42,397 nt of DNA. Origin: DATEJJ01 sp039649115 (lineage in GTDB: Bacteria > Actinomycetota > Actinomycetes > Mycobacteriales > Micromonosporaceae). The notes under the pieces were generated by a model. It searched no databases and was not told where the DNA came from. It saw nothing but the letters and a program-made list of their open reading frames with translations. Both the position numbers and the translations under genes were made by a program. The stretch covers positions 1-42,397 of the forward strand of contig JBBWZQ010000356.1 in the NCBI GenBank assembly GCA_039649115.1. Direction: 5' to 3'. Below, one piece after another: positions 40,474 to 42,397 of the stretch (its first letter is position 1; the number at the start of each line of letters is the position of its first letter).

Positions 40474-40791
40474 GTGCGGCATCTTGTCTACCTGGCCGTA
40501 CTCGCGGGCTGCGTGGCCGCCGCGGCCTGGCTGGAGCCGGTGCTGCGGCTGGGCGTGCTGCGCCGGTGGCGGCGGCTGCTGCTGACCGTGCTGCCGGTCG
40601 CCGCCGTCTTCGTGGCCTGGGATCTGGCCGCGGTGGCGGCGGGCCACTGGACCTACGACCCGGGGCAGACGCTGCCGGTCCGGCTGCCCGGCCGGCTGCC
40701 GGTCGAGGAGGTGCTGTTCTTCCTCGTGGTACCGGTCTGTGCGGTGCTGGGTTTCGAGGCGGTACGGGCGGTGCTCGGGCGGCGCCGGTGA
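40474..40791 (+). CDS. crtYc: Lycopene cyclase domain protein (CrtYc-like subunit)
   Basis: A 105-aa membrane protein with three hydrophobic helices (about 3-20, 34-55, 79-98). It has the sequence GHWTYDPGQTLPVRLPGRLPVEEVLFFLVVP, whose P-x-E-E-x-x-FF is the signature of heterodimeric (archaeal/actinobacterial) lycopene cyclase subunits. It is expected to form one half of an enzyme that cyclises lycopene or a C50 carotenoid end group. It begins 8 bp after the Rv2175c-like gene and overlaps the next subunit gene by 4 bp. Confidence 0.9.
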   Translation: MRHLVYLAVLAGCVAAAAWLEPVLRLGVLRRWRRLLLTVLPVAAVFVAWDLAAVAAGHWTYDPGQTLPVRLPGRLPVEEVLFFLVVPVCAVLGFEAVRAVLGRRR

Positions 40792-41108
40792 GCTACCCGG
40801 CCGCCGTCGCGATCGGGCTGGTCGGGGCGGTGCTGCTCGATCTCGTGGCGCTGCGTACCCGCCTGCTGACGCGAGGTGTCTTCTGGGCGACGTACCCCAT
40901 CATCCTGGTCTTTCAGTTGATCTCCAACGGGGTGCTCACCGGTCGCGGCGTCGTCCGCTACGACCCCGGCGCCATCCTCGGCTGGCGCATCGGGTACGCG
41001 CCGGTGGAAGATCTCGGGTTCGGCTTCGCGCTGGTCCTGGCGACGCTGTCGCTCTGGGTATGGCTCGGCCGCCGGGGCGTTGACCAGGAGCCGGGCGCCG
41101 GTCGTTGA
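40788..41108 (+). CDS. crtYd: Lycopene cyclase domain protein (CrtYd-like subunit)
   Basis: A 106-aa membrane protein paired with the previous one. It has three hydrophobic helices and the segment YDPGAILGWRIGYAPVEDLGFGF, containing the same type of P-x-E-D motif and the WRIG segment found in CrtYd-like halves. The GTG start overlaps the CrtYc stop (GTGA), so the two subunits are made in equal amounts. Carotenoid genes such as crtB or crtI are not in the window; a polyprenyl diphosphate synthase gene lies 0.5 kb away on the other strand. Confidence 0.88.
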   Translation: MSYPAAVAIGLVGAVLLDLVALRTRLLTRGVFWATYPIILVFQLISNGVLTGRGVVRYDPGAILGWRIGYAPVEDLGFGFALVLATLSLWVWLGRRGVDQEPGAGR

Positions 41109-41649
41109 GCCGCCGCCCGGCGCTTCGCGGGTTGCCTTTCTGCTGACCTGCCGCGCAGACTGCCCGAAGGATTTCGGTGCCGGGGGGCACGGCGCCTGGC
41201 AGGGGGACGGCTTGGTCGAGCGGCTTGGCCCAGTGGTGCGCGGGGCTCGGGACCCGGGCGTGTACCGGTGGCGCTCCAGCGCCCATCCGGCCGCGCTGCG
41301 GCGCGACCTGGCCGCGGCCGACTGGGCGCTGTACGGGCTGGACGGTGACGGGTTCACCAACCCGGAACGGCTGTTCGACGCGTTCGCCGACCGGCTGGAA
41401 TTTCCGGCCTGGTTCGGGCACACCTGGGACGCCCTCGCGAACTGCCTGGTCGACCTGTCCTGGCGGCCGGCTCGCGGACACGTCGTGCTCTGGGACCACT
41501 ACGGAGTGCTCGCCCGGGCGGATGCCAAGGCATGGCACGAGGTCCACCGGGTCTGTGTCACCGCGATCGCGGTCCGCCGGCGCTACGGCCTTCCTCCGCT
41601 GTACGTCCTGCTCCGCGGCTCGGGCCCCGGTGACCCCCCGCTCCTCTAG
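41080..41649 (+). CDS. Barstar-family protein without an adjacent RNase
   Basis: A 189-aa protein whose C-terminal half (about 75-185) has the barstar fold signature: ALYGLDGDGFTNPERLFDAFADRL, FPAWFGHTWDALANCLVDL and a closing strand region. Barstar inhibits the RNase barnase inside the cell. No barnase-like gene is in the window. The N-terminal 70 residues are an extra, unrecognised domain. The start is TTG 41080, 29 bp inside the CrtYd gene, because the next canonical start is GTG about 41233. The stop shares CTAG with the convergent prenyl synthase gene. Confidence 0.82.
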   Translation: MTRSRAPVVEPPPGASRVAFLLTCRADCPKDFGAGGHGAWQGDGLVERLGPVVRGARDPGVYRWRSSAHPAALRRDLAAADWALYGLDGDGFTNPERLFDAFADRLEFPAWFGHTWDALANCLVDLSWRPARGHVVLWDHYGVLARADAKAWHEVHRVCVTAIAVRRRYGLPPLYVLLRGSGPGDPPLL

Positions 41650-42397
41650 CCGGTCCGTTGGGTGGCGGCCTTGGCGAGATCGACCAGCGCGCCCGTCGCG
41701 CCGCCCCGCAGCTCCACAGTGGACAGCGTGCCGAGGGCGCGCCGGGTCAGCTCCTCGATGCGCGTCTCGGTGCGCGACAGCGCCCCGCTCGACCGGATGA
41801 TCTCGCGCAGCCGGTGCACCCCGGACTCGTCCAGCCGGGCGTCGCCCAGCCCGTCCAGCAGTGCCTTGGCGTCGATCGGGTCGGCGCACTCCAGCGCCGC
41901 GGCGACCAGGAACGTGCGCTTGCCCTCGCGCAGGTCGTCGCCGGCCGGCTTGCCGGTGCGGGACGGGTCGCCGAACACGCCGAGGACGTCGTCGCGCAGC
42001 TGGAACGCCTCGCCCAGTGGCAACCCGTACCCGCTGTACGCCGCCCGTACCGGCTCGGCGGCACCGGCCAGCGCGGCACCCAGCAGCAGCGGGCGCTCCA
42101 CCGTGTACTTCGCCGACTTGTACCGGGCCACCTTGCCCGCCCGCTCCATCGAGGTGTTCTCGTTGACCTGGGCGTGCACGACGAGGTACTGGCCGACGAC
42201 CACCTCGGTGCGCATGCCGTCGAAGACCGGCCGGGCCCGGGCCAGGCCGGCGCGGTCCATCCCGCTGCCGAACAGCAGCTCCTCCGACCAGACCAGGCAC
42301 AGGTCGCCGAGCAGGATGGCGCTGGCCCGGCCGAAGGCGTGCGGGTCGCCGGACCAGGCGCAGGCCGCGTGCAGGTCCGCGAAGCGACGGTGTACCG
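41646..42397 (-). CDS. Polyprenyl diphosphate synthase (IdsA-like), C-terminal part
   Basis: The gene runs off the right edge; about 250 C-terminal residues are seen, from VHRRFADLHAAC onward. The GRASAILLGDLCLVW segment, the KVARYKSAKYTVERPL helix and the second aspartate-rich motif in QLRDDVLGVFGD are typical of trans-polyprenyl diphosphate synthases that make GPP/FPP/GGPP. The first aspartate-rich motif lies outside the window. M. tuberculosis has idsA2 (Rv2173) in the same neighbourhood. A role in supplying GGPP for carotenoids, given the lycopene cyclase genes nearby, is inferred. Confidence 0.92.
   Translation of the reverse strand, partial: VHRRFADLHAACAWSGDPHAFGRASAILLGDLCLVWSEELLFGSGMDRAGLARARPVFDGMRTEVVVGQYLVVHAQVNENTSMERAGKVARYKSAKYTVERPLLLGAALAGAAEPVRAAYSGYGLPLGEAFQLRDDVLGVFGDPSRTGKPAGDDLREGKRTFLVAAALECADPIDAKALLDGLGDARLDESGVHRLREIIRSSGALSRTETRIEELTRRALGTLSTVELRGGATGALVDLAKAATQRTG
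41713..41723. repeat. TCCACAGTGGA palindrome, copy 4
   Basis: Exact copy inside the prenyl synthase gene. Read in the gene's direction it encodes Ser-Thr-Val-Glu with the rare Thr codon ACT. Confidence 0.6.

Noticed and set aside
1..42397. CRISPR arrays, insertion sequences, integrases, attachment sites, tRNA or rRNA genes
   Set aside because: No spaced palindromic repeats, transposase motifs, cloverleaf-like segments or conserved rRNA stretches were seen on reading through.

Overview
The window is chromosomal DNA of a high-GC actinobacterium, most likely a member of the Micromonosporaceae. GC content is very high, GTG starts are common, and many starts overlap the preceding stop. The gene order shares many members, from memory, with the Mycobacterium tuberculosis Rv2173-Rv2191 neighbourhood: polyprenyl synthase, Rv2175c-type regulator, PknL kinase, class II DAHP synthase, 3'-exoribonuclease AS, acyltransferase, SRPBCC protein, FadD15, PimB and a DnaQ/UvrC-like nuclease. 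No insertion sequence, prophage, CRISPR array, tRNA or rRNA was seen. It reads as vertically inherited core chromosome.

Layout. 1-3873 (minus): the start of a probable NUDIX protein, a RelA/SpoT homologue whose synthetase site looks degraded, and a DEDDh exonuclease fused to a GIY-YIG/UvrC-like part. 3950-8056 (plus): a coiled-coil NYN protein, a small Cys protein, an M48 membrane protease and a PimB-type mannosyltransferase. 8061-9821 (minus): a GGDEF-EAL protein. 9992-10971 (plus): a thioredoxin/DUF4395 pair. 10968-15207 (minus): FadD15, a histidine kinase and a NarL-type regulator. 15310-20004 (plus): an SRPBCC protein, a small Cys protein, ROK glucokinase, an EEP-family protein, a flavin monooxygenase and an alpha/beta hydrolase that lacks its serine. 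20009-21654: a membrane protein diverging from a PlsC-like acyltransferase.

21659-27569: a very large class III cyclase/AAA/TPR protein, a small acidic protein, an MFS transporter and a Crp-family regulator with a perfect dyad in front of it. 27880-35102 (plus): a degenerate phosphotransferase, exoribonuclease AS, a phosphofructokinase with PPi-type residues, ProC, DUF2203, a phosphoribosyltransferase, a one-TM protein, DAHP synthase and threonine aldolase. 35080-40042 (minus): GNAT, a 51-aa membrane protein, a methyltransferase, endonuclease IV, a PASTA kinase and a Pro/Ser-rich membrane protein with a 60-bp tandem duplication. 40100-42397: an Rv2175c-like protein, two lycopene-cyclase subunits, an orphan barstar and (minus, partial) a polyprenyl diphosphate synthase.

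I found no clearly new multi-gene system. The signals most worth checking are at the DNA level: a strongly over-represented palindrome TCCAC(A/T)GTGGA; a TANNNT box 6-8 nt before many start codons, which suggests leaderless transcripts; two divergent genes whose best start codon appears to be ATC; and repeated ultra-compact convergent gene ends. At the protein level, several enzymes have substitutions at key residues.
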